A DNA stretch of 64,000 bases from Knoellia locipacati (GTDB lineage Bacteria > Actinomycetota > Actinomycetes > Actinomycetales > Dermatophilaceae): assembly GCF_007992835.1 (NCBI RefSeq), contig NZ_BKBA01000003.1, positions 434,001 to 498,000 on the forward strand, read 5' to 3'. The position numbers and the translations under genes were made by a program. Below are positions 52,080 through 60,359 of this stretch, one piece after another. Numbering within the stretch: position 1 is the stretch's first letter; each line of letters opens with the position of its first letter. The notes below the pieces were generated by a model. That model was not told the origin of the DNA, made no database searches, and saw only the letters and a program-made list of their open reading frames with translations.

Positions 52080-52799
52080 TCAGTCGCCGACCTTCTCGGC
52101 GGCCTTCTCGGCAGCCTTGGTCGAGGTGGCGGCCGTCTTCTTGGCGGCGGTCGTCGTGGCCTTGGCGCGCGTCGTCGTCTTCTTCGCGGCCTTGGTCGCG
52201 GTCGTGCTCGTGCGCTTGGCGGCGGTGCGGGTCCGCTTGGCGGAGGCCTTGATGTCGGTCGCGGCGACCTCGGCGTCCTCGCGGACGGTGTCGACGACGA
52301 TCTCGGCGACGTGGGCGGCCTCCTGGCGGCCGGTGGTGAAGGTGGCCAGGGCCGAGCTGCGGACGTCGAGGACGGCCTTGCGGGCGGTGGTGACGGCGCC
52401 CTTGCCGAGCGAGAGGGTGACCTCGGCCTGCTCGACGAGGTCCTTGGTGGCCTTCTGGTTCTTGATGCGGGTCACGAGCTTCTCGCCGCGGGTCGCGAGA
52501 CCCTCGTAGCCCTTGGTGACCTCGTCGAGGGTGGCGACACCCTGGTCGAGGGCCTTGGTCGGGAGGGCGCGGACGTCGTCGAGGACGACACCGGCGCGCT
52601 TGGAGACCTCGTCGGCGCGCTTGCTGAAGGCGGTGGGGGTGAGCTCGGCGCGCACCTTGTCGGCGCGGACGCGGGCGTCGGCGGCGGCCTTGTCGGCACG
52701 CAGGCGGGCCTCACGGGCGCGCTCGACGGCGAGGTCCGTGGCGCCGACGACGGCGAACAGCGGGCTGGCGGGCTTCTTGGCGGTGGTCTTGGTGGCCAT
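52080..52799 (-). CDS. HBHA-like protein with lysine/alanine-rich tail
   Basis: A 239-residue protein of mostly helical heptad-like sequence (VERAREARLRADKAAADARV; DDVRALPTKALDQGVATLDE), ending in about 60 residues of Lys/Ala/Thr repeats (KKTTTRAKATTTAAKKTAAT). This layout matches mycobacterial heparin-binding haemagglutinin (HBHA), and the flanking XRE regulator and DUF2516 genes repeat the Rv0474-Rv0476 neighbourhood. The core probably forms a coiled coil; the tail binds polyanions. Adhesin function here is inference; nucleoid or membrane binding is equally plausible. Confidence 0.75.
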   Translation of the reverse strand: MATKTTAKKPASPLFAVVGATDLAVERAREARLRADKAAADARVRADKVRAELTPTAFSKRADEVSKRAGVVLDDVRALPTKALDQGVATLDEVTKGYEGLATRGEKLVTRIKNQKATKDLVEQAEVTLSLGKGAVTTARKAVLDVRSSALATFTTGRQEAAHVAEIVVDTVREDAEVAATDIKASAKRTRTAAKRTSTTATKAAKKTTTRAKATTTAAKKTAATSTKAAEKAAEKVGD

Positions 52800-52843
52800 G
52801 TGTTCCTCCTGGGTGAAGGTGGTGCTTCGGACGGTTGAGGGCG

Positions 52844-53212
52844 TCAGGGCGTGCGGTCGGTGCCGACGAAGGACTCGTAGACGTCGACCAGGGTCGCCTT
52901 CTGACGGGCTGTGAGGGTGGGGTCGGCAGCGATGGCGTCCCGCACGGTGGGGGTGGCGGCCTCGGCGCCGTGGTGCTCGTCGAGGATTCCGGCCTTGACG
53001 TAGAGCGTCTCGGCCGACACCTCCAGTCCCTTGGCCAGCTGCTGGAGGATCTCGGCGCTCGGGCGCTTGAGTCCCCGCTCGATCTGGCTCAGGTAGGGGT
53101 TGGAGATGCCTGCGAGCTCGGAGAGCTGACGCAGCGACAGACGGTGCGACAGACGCTGCTCACGCAGGTAGTCGCCCAGTCCGGCGAGGTCGTTCAGCGG
53201 GTTCCGGCTCAT
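52844..53212 (-). CDS. XRE-family helix-turn-helix regulator
   Basis: A 122-residue regulator. A Cro/CI-type HTH (residues 12-70) has LREQRLSHRLSLRQLSELAG and SNPYLSQIERGLKRPSAEIL. The rest is a short helical tail (TLTARQKATLVDVYESFVG). It resembles M. tuberculosis Rv0474, upstream of hbhA, and here too it precedes the HBHA-like gene by 44 bases. The 209-base region upstream holds nested inverted repeats that may be its operators. Confidence 0.88.
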   Translation of the reverse strand: MSRNPLNDLAGLGDYLREQRLSHRLSLRQLSELAGISNPYLSQIERGLKRPSAEILQQLAKGLEVSAETLYVKAGILDEHHGAEAATPTVRDAIAADPTLTARQKATLVDVYESFVGTDRTP

Positions 53213-53244
53213 GCACCCATTGTGCTTGCTCCAGTTAGCAGAAT

Positions 53245-53407
53245 GCAAACCCAGGCAAGCGTGACGGTGGCCACACGATGTCCGTCGTCTCGACATTCCC
53301 GCCCGACGTGGCTTGAGTGCACTGCGCAGCGCCGCCGCAGTGCTGCGCAGTGCACTCATCCCACTCCGGGTGGGAAAGCAGCGCGTATGCCGCATGCCTG
53401 GGTTTGC
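53245..53407. repeat. Nested inverted repeats between the XRE and DUF4395 genes
   Basis: Outer arms GCAAACCCAGGCA (53245-53257) and TGCCTGGGTTTGC (53395-53407) are a perfect 13-bp inverted repeat. Inside lies a perfect 15-bp stem GAGTGCACTGCGCAG (53315-53329) with 53343-53357 and a smaller CCCAC/GTGGG hairpin (53361-53375). It fills most of a divergent intergenic region. Confidence 0.75.
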
Positions 53408-53421
53408 GATAATCTTGCGTT

Positions 53422-53919
53422 ATGTCACTGCCCGCGTTCCTCACCTTCCCCAACCCCGTCAACGAGAAGGCCGCCCGGTCGGTGGCCGCCGGCGTCGTCG
53501 TCCTGGCGGCGCTCACCCTCGTGACCCAGTGGTGGTGGCTCTCCGTGCTCCTCGCCACCGGCTTCGCCCTTCGCGTCGCCGCCGGTCCGCGGTTCAGCCC
53601 GCTCGGCCGGCTCGCCGTCCACGTCGTCGCTCCGCGGTTCGGGGAGGCACGGCTCGTTCCGGGCCCGCCGAAGCGCTTCGCCCAGGCCGTCGGCCTCGTG
53701 ACGAGCGCGGCTGCGGCGGTCGCGGCGCTGGGGTTCGGCGCGACGACGGTGGCATCGGTGCTGCTCGGCGTCCTCGTCGTCTTCGCGACGCTCGAGTCGG
53801 CGCTGGGGTTTTGCGCCGGGTGCTGGGCGTTCGGTCACCTCATGCGGCTCGGGGTCATCCCCGAGGACACCTGCGAGGCGTGCAACGACATCACGCTGCG
53901 CCGGACCCAGCCCGCCTGA
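53422..53919 (+). CDS. DUF4395 membrane protein
   Basis: A 165-residue protein opening with the DUF4395 signature FPNPVNEKAARSVAAG, with about four membrane segments (VVVLAALTLVTQWWWLSVL; AQAVGLVTSAAAAVAALGFG; TTVASVLLGVLVVFATL), RFSPLGRLAVHVVAPR and C-terminal cysteines in GFCAGCWAF and EDTCEACND. The CxxC pairs suggest a redox link; DUF4395 genes are often near thioredoxin or sulfurtransferase genes elsewhere. TAATCT lies 6 bases before the ATG. Confidence 0.88.
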   Translation: MSLPAFLTFPNPVNEKAARSVAAGVVVLAALTLVTQWWWLSVLLATGFALRVAAGPRFSPLGRLAVHVVAPRFGEARLVPGPPKRFAQAVGLVTSAAAAVAALGFGATTVASVLLGVLVVFATLESALGFCAGCWAFGHLMRLGVIPEDTCEACNDITLRRTQPA

Positions 53920-53921
53920 CG

Positions 53922-54047
53922 CCCGACCTGCCTCCGGCGCCGCCGCCCCAGCTTCTGCTCCCCAGGAGGGAACCTTCGGCATCCGGAGGGAACGTTGCCC
54001 TCCGGATCCCCAACCTTCCCTCCCCAGGAGCAACAGTTGAGGTCGGG
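53922..54047. terminator. Large nested inverted repeat between convergent DUF4395 and BKACE genes
   Basis: A perfect 10-bp stem (ATCCGGAGGG 53981-53990 with 53998-54007) sits inside weaker outer pairs TGCTCC/GGAGCA (53956, 54027) and CCCGACCT/AGGTCGGG (53922, 54040). It occupies nearly the whole 138-base gap and probably terminates both genes. Confidence 0.55.
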
Positions 54048-54057
54048 GGTGGGCGGG

Positions 54058-54897
54058 TCAGCGGCGCTTGACGCCGAGGAGGGCGCGCGCCTCGGTCGTC
54101 GACATCGGCGGGCGCTGCATCGTCGTCGCCAGCTCGGCGGCCCGGGTCACGAGCTCGGCATTGTGCTGGACCTGCTGTCCACGGGCGAACACGATGTTGT
54201 CCTCCATGCCCACGCGCAGGTGGCCACCGGCCGACAGCGCGGCGGCGAGCACCGGCAGGTGGGTCCGGCCGATCCCCGTGGCCGACCAGGACGTCACCTC
54301 CTCGGGCAGCATCGCGACGCCGGCCAGGAGCGCGGCCGCGGTCCCGGGCATCGCTCCCGGCACCCCGAGCACGAAGTCGACGTGGACCTTGCCGCCGAAC
54401 GGCAGGCCATGGGTGTCGAGGAGGCGGCGCAGCGCGTGCACGTGGCCGAGCTCGAACAGCTCGAACTCGGGCACGACCTCGCGCTCCTGTGCCTGGACGT
54501 AGAGGTCCGACATGAAGCCCCACGGGTTGAGGAACACGTCGTCACCGAAGTTCGTCGTGCCGCACGTGAGCGAGCACGAGTCCGGCTCGGCGTCGAGCAC
54601 CGTGAGCCGCTGCTCGAGCGGGTCGTGCACGGACCCGCCGGTCGACAGCTGGACGATGAGGTCGGTCTCAGAGCGGATCGCCTCGACCGCCGCGCGCAGG
54701 TGGCCGGCGTCGAGCGTCGGGCGGTGCTCACCGTCGCGGATGTGCAGGTGGATGAGGGCCGCGCCCGCCGCCTCGCAGGTGCGGGCGGTCTCGACGAGCT
54801 CGTCGAGCGTGGTGGGCAGCTGCGGCACATCGGCCTTGGCGTGCTCGGCGCCGGTGGGCGCCACGGTGATGAGGGTCGCGGACGGTGCGGGAGCCAT
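54058..54897 (-). CDS. BKACE-family beta-keto acid cleavage enzyme
   Basis: A 279-residue TIM-barrel enzyme that condenses a beta-keto acid with acetyl-CoA and splits it to acetoacetate and a new CoA ester. Zinc ligands: HLHIRDGEH near residue 50 and VHVDFV. STGGSVHD, FELGHVHALRR, SATGIGRTHLP and RVGMEDN complete the family signature. The substrate cannot be predicted from sequence alone. No carnitine, lysine or keto-acid pathway genes are adjacent. Confidence 0.9.
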   Translation of the reverse strand: MAPAPSATLITVAPTGAEHAKADVPQLPTTLDELVETARTCEAAGAALIHLHIRDGEHRPTLDAGHLRAAVEAIRSETDLIVQLSTGGSVHDPLEQRLTVLDAEPDSCSLTCGTTNFGDDVFLNPWGFMSDLYVQAQEREVVPEFELFELGHVHALRRLLDTHGLPFGGKVHVDFVLGVPGAMPGTAAALLAGVAMLPEEVTSWSATGIGRTHLPVLAAALSAGGHLRVGMEDNIVFARGQQVQHNAELVTRAAELATTMQRPPMSTTEARALLGVKRR

Positions 54898-54960
54898 GCG
54901 GGTCAGTGTGTCAGGCGACCCGCGCGCCCACCGCCCCGGATCGGGAGATCCTGCGGCGGG

Positions 54961-55992
54961 TCAGGGGGTGACGATGACGGTCTGCGCGCCGGCGACGGTC
55001 CCGGCGACAAGATCGGCGTCCACCGGGGTGTTGCGCTTGATGACCGCGAGCGCGATCGGCCCGTCCTCGTGGTGGCGCGCGACGGTCGTGAGCCGACCCA
55101 CGACCCGGCCGTCGAGGCTGAGCTCGGCACCGGCCTCGGGGAGCAGGTGCCCGGACCCGTCGAGGTGGAGGAAGACGATCCGGCGCGGGGGTCGACCGAG
55201 GTTGTGGACGCGGGCGATGGTCTCCTGCCCCCGGTAGCAGCCCTTGTGCAGGTGCACGGCGGTGCGCAGCCAGTCGAGCTCGTGCGCGATCGTCCGGTGG
55301 TCGGTCTCGAACCCGAGCCGCGGACGCCAGGCGGCCACGCGCAGCGCCTCCGCCGCCCAGGTCCCGGCGAGCGGCCGGTCGCCCACGGCCGCCTCCATGC
55401 CGTCGCGGGGGACGATGAGCTCGCGCCAGCGTCGCGCCTCACCCGGGTGCCCCGTCTCCGGCCCGTATGCCGCGGTGTCGCCGACGAGGTGGGGCCACGG
55501 GTCCACCCAGGCCACCGGCTCGCCCTCGGCACTGGCGGCCGAGAGCGGCTCGCCGAGGACGGCATACGACGCCGTGACGTCGGCGACCTCGACGCGGAGC
55601 ATGAAGCGCATCGAGTCCAGCCACGTGACGAGCGCCGGGGCGGTGCCGGGCTCGACGGTGAGCCAGGTCGTCTCGCCGTCGTCGACGACGTGGAGGACGT
55701 GCTCGATGTGCCCCTTGGGCGACAGGACGAGGGACTCGGCCGAGACACGCGGCGCCAGGCCGGTGAGCTGCTGCGAGGTGATCGAGTGCAGCCACGACAG
55801 GCGGTCGGGACCGGTCACGGTGACGACGCCGCGGTGCGACAGGTCGACGACGGCGAGCCCCTCCTCGAGGAGCCGCTGCTCGCGTCCGGGGTCGCCGTAG
55901 TGGGCGGCCACGCCGGCGTCGGCCCCCTCGCCGGCGACGGCGCGGGGACGGTCGAGCAGCGGGGAGGTGGGGAGGGTGACGGTGTCGGTCAT
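54961..55992 (-). CDS. ygfZ: YgfZ/GcvT-type folate-binding protein
   Basis: A 343-residue tetrahydrofolate-binding protein of iron-sulfur cluster maintenance. The YgfZ signature KGCYRGQET with its essential Cys is near residue 240; it has the GcvT-like folds (VTVTGPDRLSWLHSI; DGMEAAVGDRPLAGTW) and the C-terminal beta-barrel (TVARHHEDGPIALAVIKR). ATG 55992 overlaps the fur stop (ATGA), so the two are co-translated, tying iron-sulfur maintenance to a metal regulator. Confidence 0.92.
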   Translation of the reverse strand: MTDTVTLPTSPLLDRPRAVAGEGADAGVAAHYGDPGREQRLLEEGLAVVDLSHRGVVTVTGPDRLSWLHSITSQQLTGLAPRVSAESLVLSPKGHIEHVLHVVDDGETTWLTVEPGTAPALVTWLDSMRFMLRVEVADVTASYAVLGEPLSAASAEGEPVAWVDPWPHLVGDTAAYGPETGHPGEARRWRELIVPRDGMEAAVGDRPLAGTWAAEALRVAAWRPRLGFETDHRTIAHELDWLRTAVHLHKGCYRGQETIARVHNLGRPPRRIVFLHLDGSGHLLPEAGAELSLDGRVVGRLTTVARHHEDGPIALAVIKRNTPVDADLVAGTVAGAQTVIVTP

Positions 55993-56408
55993 GACGTCTT
56001 CCTGCAGGAGCGGCAGAGGCCGTGGATGGCGGCGTGGGTGACGTCCGCCTCGAACCCGAGAGAACTCTCGAGCCGCGCCACGAATTCCTCGGCCACGCTG
56101 GTGGGTGCCTCGTCCACGGAGCCGCACTGACGGCATACGACATGGATGTGGGTGGCGTGGGAGGTGAGGTGGTAGCTCGGCACGCGGTGGTCGACGTGCG
56201 TGTGGGTGACGAGGCCGAGGTCCGAGAGCGCCTCGAGCGAGCGGTAGACCGTGGAGAGCGCCATCGGCGCCGGTCCCTGCGTCGCGACGGCCTCGACGAT
56301 CTGCTCCGGCGTCGCGTGGCCCAGGGACCCGACCGCGTCGAGCACCTGCTGGCGCTGCGGCGTGAGCCGCCGTCCGGCGGCCCGCAGTCGCGTGCCGAGA
56401 TCACTCAC
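55989..56408 (-). CDS. Fur-family metalloregulator (Fur/Zur type)
   Basis: A 139-residue regulator. The winged helix has AAGRRLTPQRQQVLDAVG and ALSTVYRSLEALSDLGLV, followed by a metal site (HVDHRVPSYHLTSHATHIHV). Structural zinc cysteines are CRQC and CRSC, both intact. Whether it senses iron, zinc or peroxide cannot be fixed from the sequence; the zinc-type pattern and the coupled ygfZ gene leave Fur or Zur most likely. GGAGG lies just before GTG 56408, and an octamer copy (56417) lies upstream, shared with the divergent LCP gene. Confidence 0.9.
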   Translation of the reverse strand: MSDLGTRLRAAGRRLTPQRQQVLDAVGSLGHATPEQIVEAVATQGPAPMALSTVYRSLEALSDLGLVTHTHVDHRVPSYHLTSHATHIHVVCRQCGSVDEAPTSVAEEFVARLESSLGFEADVTHAAIHGLCRSCRKTS

Positions 56409-56464
56409 GCCCTCCAGTATGCCGCTCCCTCGGCGGGGCGGACCCCGCACCTACACTGGGCCGG

Positions 56465-57490
56465 GTGCTTGACGACTTCGATGCCGAGAACCGACCCGCC
56501 ACCCCCCGTGAGCCCTCGAGGCCGCGGTGGGGTCGTCGCGTGCTCCTCGTCGTCAGCGCCTTCGTCGTCCTGGCCCTCGTCGCCGGTGGCGGGTTCGCCT
56601 TCTTCCTCAACCAGAAGGCCTCGCGCAACATCAGCCAGGAGGACCTGCTCCCCTCGAGCGGCCCGTCGGCCACGCTGCCCGACGGGTCCGTCGTCGAGCT
56701 GCCCAAGGGGGTCGGGCAGAACTACCTCATCATCGGCTCGGACGCCCGCCCCGGTGAGACTGCCAGCCGCTCGGACGTCATCGTGCTCGTTCACGTGCCC
56801 GAGGACAAGAAGGCCGTCCAGCTCATCCACTTCCCGCGTGACCTCTACGTCCAGATCCCCGGGCGCAAGAAGGACAAGATCAACGCGGCCTACGCCTACG
56901 GCGGCGCGCCGCTGCTCGTGAGCACCCTGCAGAACCTTCTCGGCGTCAAGATCGACCACGTCGCCAAGACCGACTTCGAGGGCTTCCGCAACATGACCAA
57001 CGCCGTCGGCGGCGTGCGCGTCTATGCCGAGGAGGCGAGCGGCGAGGGCCGCATGGCCGTGCGGGAGGGCTGGAACGACCTCGACGGCGAGCAGGCCCTG
57101 GCCTTCGTCCGCGAGCGCAAGACCCTCTCCGAGGGCGACATCTCGCGAGGCCGCCGCCAGCAGGCGTTCATCAAGGCGCTCATGATCAAGACCCTGACGC
57201 CGGCGACGATCGCCAACCCGGTGCGGCTCACGAAGTTCGTCGACGCGGCGACGAGCAACCTCGTCGTCGACAAGGCCCTCGACGTCGGGCAGATGCGCAG
57301 CGAGGCGATCTCGCTGCGCAACATCCGCAGCAGCGACATCGTCTTCATCACCGCGCCGTTCTCCGGCTACGGCACGGCGCCCGACGGCGGCTCGATCGAC
57401 ATCGTCGACGAGGCCGGCATGGCCGCGCTCGGCAAGGCGCTGCGCACCGACACGATGGACGACTACGCCGACGCGAGCGTCACGCCCTGA
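56465..57490 (+). CDS. LytR-CpsA-Psr (LCP) family protein, membrane-anchored
   Basis: A 341-residue protein with a short cytoplasmic start, one TM (VLLVVSAFVVLALVAGGGFA) and an extracytoplasmic LCP domain with IIGSDARPGETASRSDVIVL, FPRDLYVQIPG, KINAAYAYGG and VRERKTLSEGDISRGRRQQ, which bind the polyprenyl pyrophosphate head. It attaches glycopolymers to peptidoglycan. It is the second LCP protein here; unlike that at 19118 it is TM-anchored. TACACT lies 7 bases before GTG 56465. Confidence 0.93.
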   Translation: MLDDFDAENRPATPREPSRPRWGRRVLLVVSAFVVLALVAGGGFAFFLNQKASRNISQEDLLPSSGPSATLPDGSVVELPKGVGQNYLIIGSDARPGETASRSDVIVLVHVPEDKKAVQLIHFPRDLYVQIPGRKKDKINAAYAYGGAPLLVSTLQNLLGVKIDHVAKTDFEGFRNMTNAVGGVRVYAEEASGEGRMAVREGWNDLDGEQALAFVRERKTLSEGDISRGRRQQAFIKALMIKTLTPATIANPVRLTKFVDAATSNLVVDKALDVGQMRSEAISLRNIRSSDIVFITAPFSGYGTAPDGGSIDIVDEAGMAALGKALRTDTMDDYADASVTP

Positions 57491-57520
57491 CCTGCAGGGA
57501 GTCGACGGTGCCGAGCGGGG

Positions 57521-58030
57521 TCAGTCGACGCGCTTGAGCTCGGCCGAGAGGTGCGAGGTGAGCGGCTGGCCCACCGCGGCCATGTCCATGACCCAGAGCA
57601 GGTTGGACTGCACGTAGCCGTACATGCGGTGTCCCGCGGTGTACTCCTTGGCGTGCGGGCTGCGCATGACGCCGTCCGTGCGCAGCTCGACCTTGGCCGG
57701 CTGGGCCGTGCCGGCGTACATCTCGACGATGCCGGTCGGGTGGGTGAGGAGCAGCTCGACGTTGGTGCCGTCGGGGGTCTCGGGCACGGGGCGCCAGAAG
57801 CCGACCTCGGTCGCGAGGGGACGGACCTTCTCGCCGGCGTCGTCGAGCAGCCAGGTCCGGCTGTGCCACTGGAGGAACGGGCGGCCGTCGTGCCAGCAGC
57901 TGATCTCCTGGCCGAAGTTCGCCGACTCGATGGTCGGGTAGCCCACGACCCCGGCGCCGGCCCAGTTGCCGACGAGCCAGGCGAGGGGGGCGAGCTCGGA
58001 GGGAAGGTTGGTGTCGAGGTGGAATGCCAC
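57521..58030 (-). CDS. Nitrobindin-like (FABP/THAP4) heme-binding beta-barrel protein
   Basis: A 169-residue protein of the DUF1794/nitrobindin family: LAPLAWLVGNWAGAGVVGYP with the GxWxGxG motif, FGQEISCWHDGRPFLQWHSR, EVGFWRPVPE, and a C-terminal His in GQPLTSHLSAELKRV that is the expected proximal heme ligand. Family members bind ferric heme and handle nitric oxide or peroxynitrite. TACGAT lies 7 bases before GTG 58030. It converges on the LCP gene with a 30-base gap. Confidence 0.9.
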   Translation of the reverse strand: MAFHLDTNLPSELAPLAWLVGNWAGAGVVGYPTIESANFGQEISCWHDGRPFLQWHSRTWLLDDAGEKVRPLATEVGFWRPVPETPDGTNVELLLTHPTGIVEMYAGTAQPAKVELRTDGVMRSPHAKEYTAGHRMYGYVQSNLLWVMDMAAVGQPLTSHLSAELKRVD

Positions 58031-58065
58031 GAGTGGGATCGTAGCCGCAGACCTCAGGAGGACCC

Positions 58066-58446
58066 ATGTCCCAGCCCCCGACCGGCATCCGGCCGCTCGT
58101 CGTCAAGATCACCTGCGGGGCCGAGGCCCTCGAGCGCCTCAACCAGGGCCTCACCGTCGCATCGACGGCACTGGCGTCCGGCGCCGAGGTGAGCCTGTGG
58201 CTCACCGGCGACGCCACGTGGGTGGCGGTGCCCGGCCGGGCCGAGGAGCTCACCCTCCCCCACAGCGCGCCGGTGCACGAGCTGCGTGACGCCCTCCTCG
58301 CCGACGCCACCGTCACGGTCTGCGGCCAGTGCGCGGCCCGTCGCGGGATCAGTCCCGACGACCTCCTGGAGGGGGCGACGATCCGGGGCGCCGCGGCATA
58401 CGTGGAGGAGATCCTCGCGCCGGACGCGCAGGCGATCGTCTACTGA
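58066..58446 (+). CDS. DsrE-family protein
   Basis: A 126-residue protein with a DsrE/F-like fold: [37 protein letters not shown] and [20 protein letters not shown], ending in [12 protein letters not shown]. The conserved cysteine region (CGQC) could carry persulfide, as in sulfur-relay DsrE proteins, but no sulfur-oxidation genes are near. AGGAGG lies 5-6 bases before ATG 58066. It is divergent from the nitrobindin-like gene, which starts 35 bases away. Confidence 0.85.
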   Translation: MSQPPTGIRPLVVKITCGAEALERLNQGLTVASTALASGAEVSLWLTGDATWVAVPGRAEELTLPHSAPVHELRDALLADATVTVCGQCAARRGISPDDLLEGATIRGAAAYVEEILAPDAQAIVY

Positions 58447-58499
58447 CGGCGGCGTATGCCGTCCGCCCACCTCCGAGCGTCCGTGCGGTGAGGGGCGGG

Positions 58500-59348
58500 T
58501 CAGCCGACGAAGACCGCCGCGAGCACGCCCACCGGCACCCCCGTGACGAGGACCGACGCCGCGGCGGCGGTGAGCTGGCCTCGCAGGCCACGGATCGGCG
58601 GCAGCACGCACAGCGCCCGGCGCATGACGTGGGCCAGGCCCGCGGCGACCGCCCCGATCACGGCGCCGCCCAGCGCACCGACCTCGGTGACGACGAGCCC
58701 GCCCACGCCACCGGCGACGAGGCCGAGCACGCCGGCGATGGCCACCATCCACGGGCGGACCCGGGCCAGGGGCGCCAGGAGGTCGGCGAGGGCCGACACC
58801 GCGAGGGCGACGGCGACGACGAGGGCCACCTCGGCCCCGTCGGAGGTCCGGCCCAGCGGGACCCAGGCGACGCCGATCGTGGCGACGGCGATGCCCGCCG
58901 CGCTGATGGCGACCGACTGGGTCAGGCGCGGACGACCGTCCTTGCGCACGACCTGGTGGAGGAACATCGTCAGCACGGCGGCGGCGACGACGACAGGGAC
59001 GTGCCGCAGGTAGGGGTCGTCCGGGGTGAACGCCACCGTCACCGGCGCGAGGACGCCCGCGACACCGACGGCGAGCGAGGAGCCGAACCGGCTCGGCGAA
59101 CCGAGCAGCTCGGGCCAGCCCCACGCGAGCGCGAGACCGAGCCACGCGACCGCGGCAGCGCCGAGGGCGTGGTCGGCGGCGGTGGCGAGCGCGAGGAGCA
59201 GGGCGAGCACGGCGGTCGCGAGGACGACGGGCACCCGTCGCTCGGTCGCCATCGGCGGCAGGACCGGGTTGCGGCGTCGCTCGTCACGGGCAGCCCGGCG
59301 CGCGGCGCGGGACTCGCTCACGGGCTCGGACGCTTCCACGGTCGGCAT
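58500..59348 (-). CDS. Polytopic membrane protein of unknown function
   Basis: A 282-residue protein with about eight hydrophobic segments ([74 protein letters not shown]) and a basic, Arg-rich N-terminal tail. I recognise no family. It starts 7 bases after the stop of the MoaD/ThiS gene, so the two are probably co-transcribed, divergent from glnR-mshD. Confidence 0.75.
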   Translation of the reverse strand: MPTVEASEPVSESRAARRAARDERRRNPVLPPMATERRVPVVLATAVLALLLALATAADHALGAAAVAWLGLALAWGWPELLGSPSRFGSSLAVGVAGVLAPVTVAFTPDDPYLRHVPVVVAAAVLTMFLHQVVRKDGRPRLTQSVAISAAGIAVATIGVAWVPLGRTSDGAEVALVVAVALAVSALADLLAPLARVRPWMVAIAGVLGLVAGGVGGLVVTEVGALGGAVIGAVAAGLAHVMRRALCVLPPIRGLRGQLTAAAASVLVTGVPVGVLAAVFVG

Positions 59349-59355
59349 CCTGCCA

Positions 59356-59628
59356 TCACCCCCCGGCGAACGGAGGGAGCACCTCGAGGACCTCGTCGGG
59401 GCCGACGACGACCTCGCGGCCGACGGCGCGCCCGGCGAGGAGCACCGAGCAGACGGCGACGACGTCGTGCAGGTCCGGGTGCACGGCCACGGCGCGGTCG
59501 AGCACGTCACCGACGGTGGGACCGGCCTCGAGGGTCTCCTCGGAGACGCCTGCCGCCGCGCGGGCACCGGCCCAGTAGCGCAGTGTCACCGGTCTCAAGG
59601 CCCGGTGAGCGCCGTCGATCGTGGTCAT
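59356..59628 (-). CDS. MoaD/ThiS-family small sulfur-carrier protein
   Basis: A 90-residue ubiquitin-like sulfur carrier: [30 protein letters not shown] and the C-terminal EVLPPFAGG, ending in the Gly-Gly that is thiocarboxylated. It could serve molybdopterin or another thio-biosynthesis; no partner genes are adjacent. ATG 59628 is chosen over GTG 59634; AGGTGG lies just upstream. It is divergent from glnR with 20 bases between starts. Confidence 0.88.
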   Translation of the reverse strand: MTTIDGAHRALRPVTLRYWAGARAAAGVSEETLEAGPTVGDVLDRAVAVHPDLHDVVAVCSVLLAGRAVGREVVVGPDEVLEVLPPFAGG

Positions 59629-59648
59629 GTCCACCTATTCTGTGCTGG

Positions 59649-60359
59649 ATGGCCCACCTCCTGCTGCTGACCAACGCCTTGGCGCCGAGCGCCGAGGTGC
59701 TGCCGGCCTTGGGGCTGCTCAGCCACCATGTTCGCATCCTCCCCGCCGAGGCCACCGCCCTCATCGACGCGCCGCCCGCGGACGCCGTGCTCGTGGACGC
59801 CCGCCGCGAGCTCGCGATGGCGCGTTCGCTGTGCCGGGTCATCCGCACCACCGGGCTGTCAGCGCCGCTGTTCGCCGTGCTCACCGAGGGCGGGCTGGCG
59901 GGGCTCACGCCGGAGTGGGGCATCGACGACGTCCTGCTCGACACCGCCGGACCGGCCGAGGTCGAGGCCCGCCTCCGCCTGGCCATCGCCCGCGCCCTCG
60001 AGGAGGACGGGCCGGCCACCGACGACGTGCGGATCACCGCCGGCGTGCTCGTCATCGACGAGGCGACCTACTCGGTCAAGCTGCGCGGCAAGGCTCTCGA
60101 CCTCACCTACAAGGAGTTCGAGCTCCTCAAGCACCTCGCCCAGCACCCGGGCCGGGTCTTCACCCGGGCCCAGCTGCTCCAGGAGGTCTGGGGCTACGAC
60201 TACTTCGGCGGCACGCGCACGGTCGACGTCCACGTCCGCCGCCTGCGGGCCAAGCTCGGCTCCGACTACGAGGCGCTCATCGGGACCGTCCGCAACGTCG
60301 GCTACCGCTTCGTGCCCGAGGAGGCCCTCGCCGACGACGCCGAGGTGGCGACCTCATGA
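59649..60359 (+). CDS. glnR: GlnR-type orphan winged-helix regulator
   Basis: A 236-residue OmpR-class regulator with an atypical receiver ([13 protein letters not shown] at the Asp position; the usual acidic pair and Lys are missing) and a standard winged helix ([33 protein letters not shown]). No kinase is adjacent. These are features of GlnR, the nitrogen regulator that does not need phosphorylation, and in M. tuberculosis glnR (Rv0818) also precedes mshD. TATTCT lies 7 bases before the ATG. It is coupled to mshD (ATGA). Confidence 0.88.
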   Translation: MAHLLLLTNALAPSAEVLPALGLLSHHVRILPAEATALIDAPPADAVLVDARRELAMARSLCRVIRTTGLSAPLFAVLTEGGLAGLTPEWGIDDVLLDTAGPAEVEARLRLAIARALEEDGPATDDVRITAGVLVIDEATYSVKLRGKALDLTYKEFELLKHLAQHPGRVFTRAQLLQEVWGYDYFGGTRTVDVHVRRLRAKLGSDYEALIGTVRNVGYRFVPEEALADDAEVATS

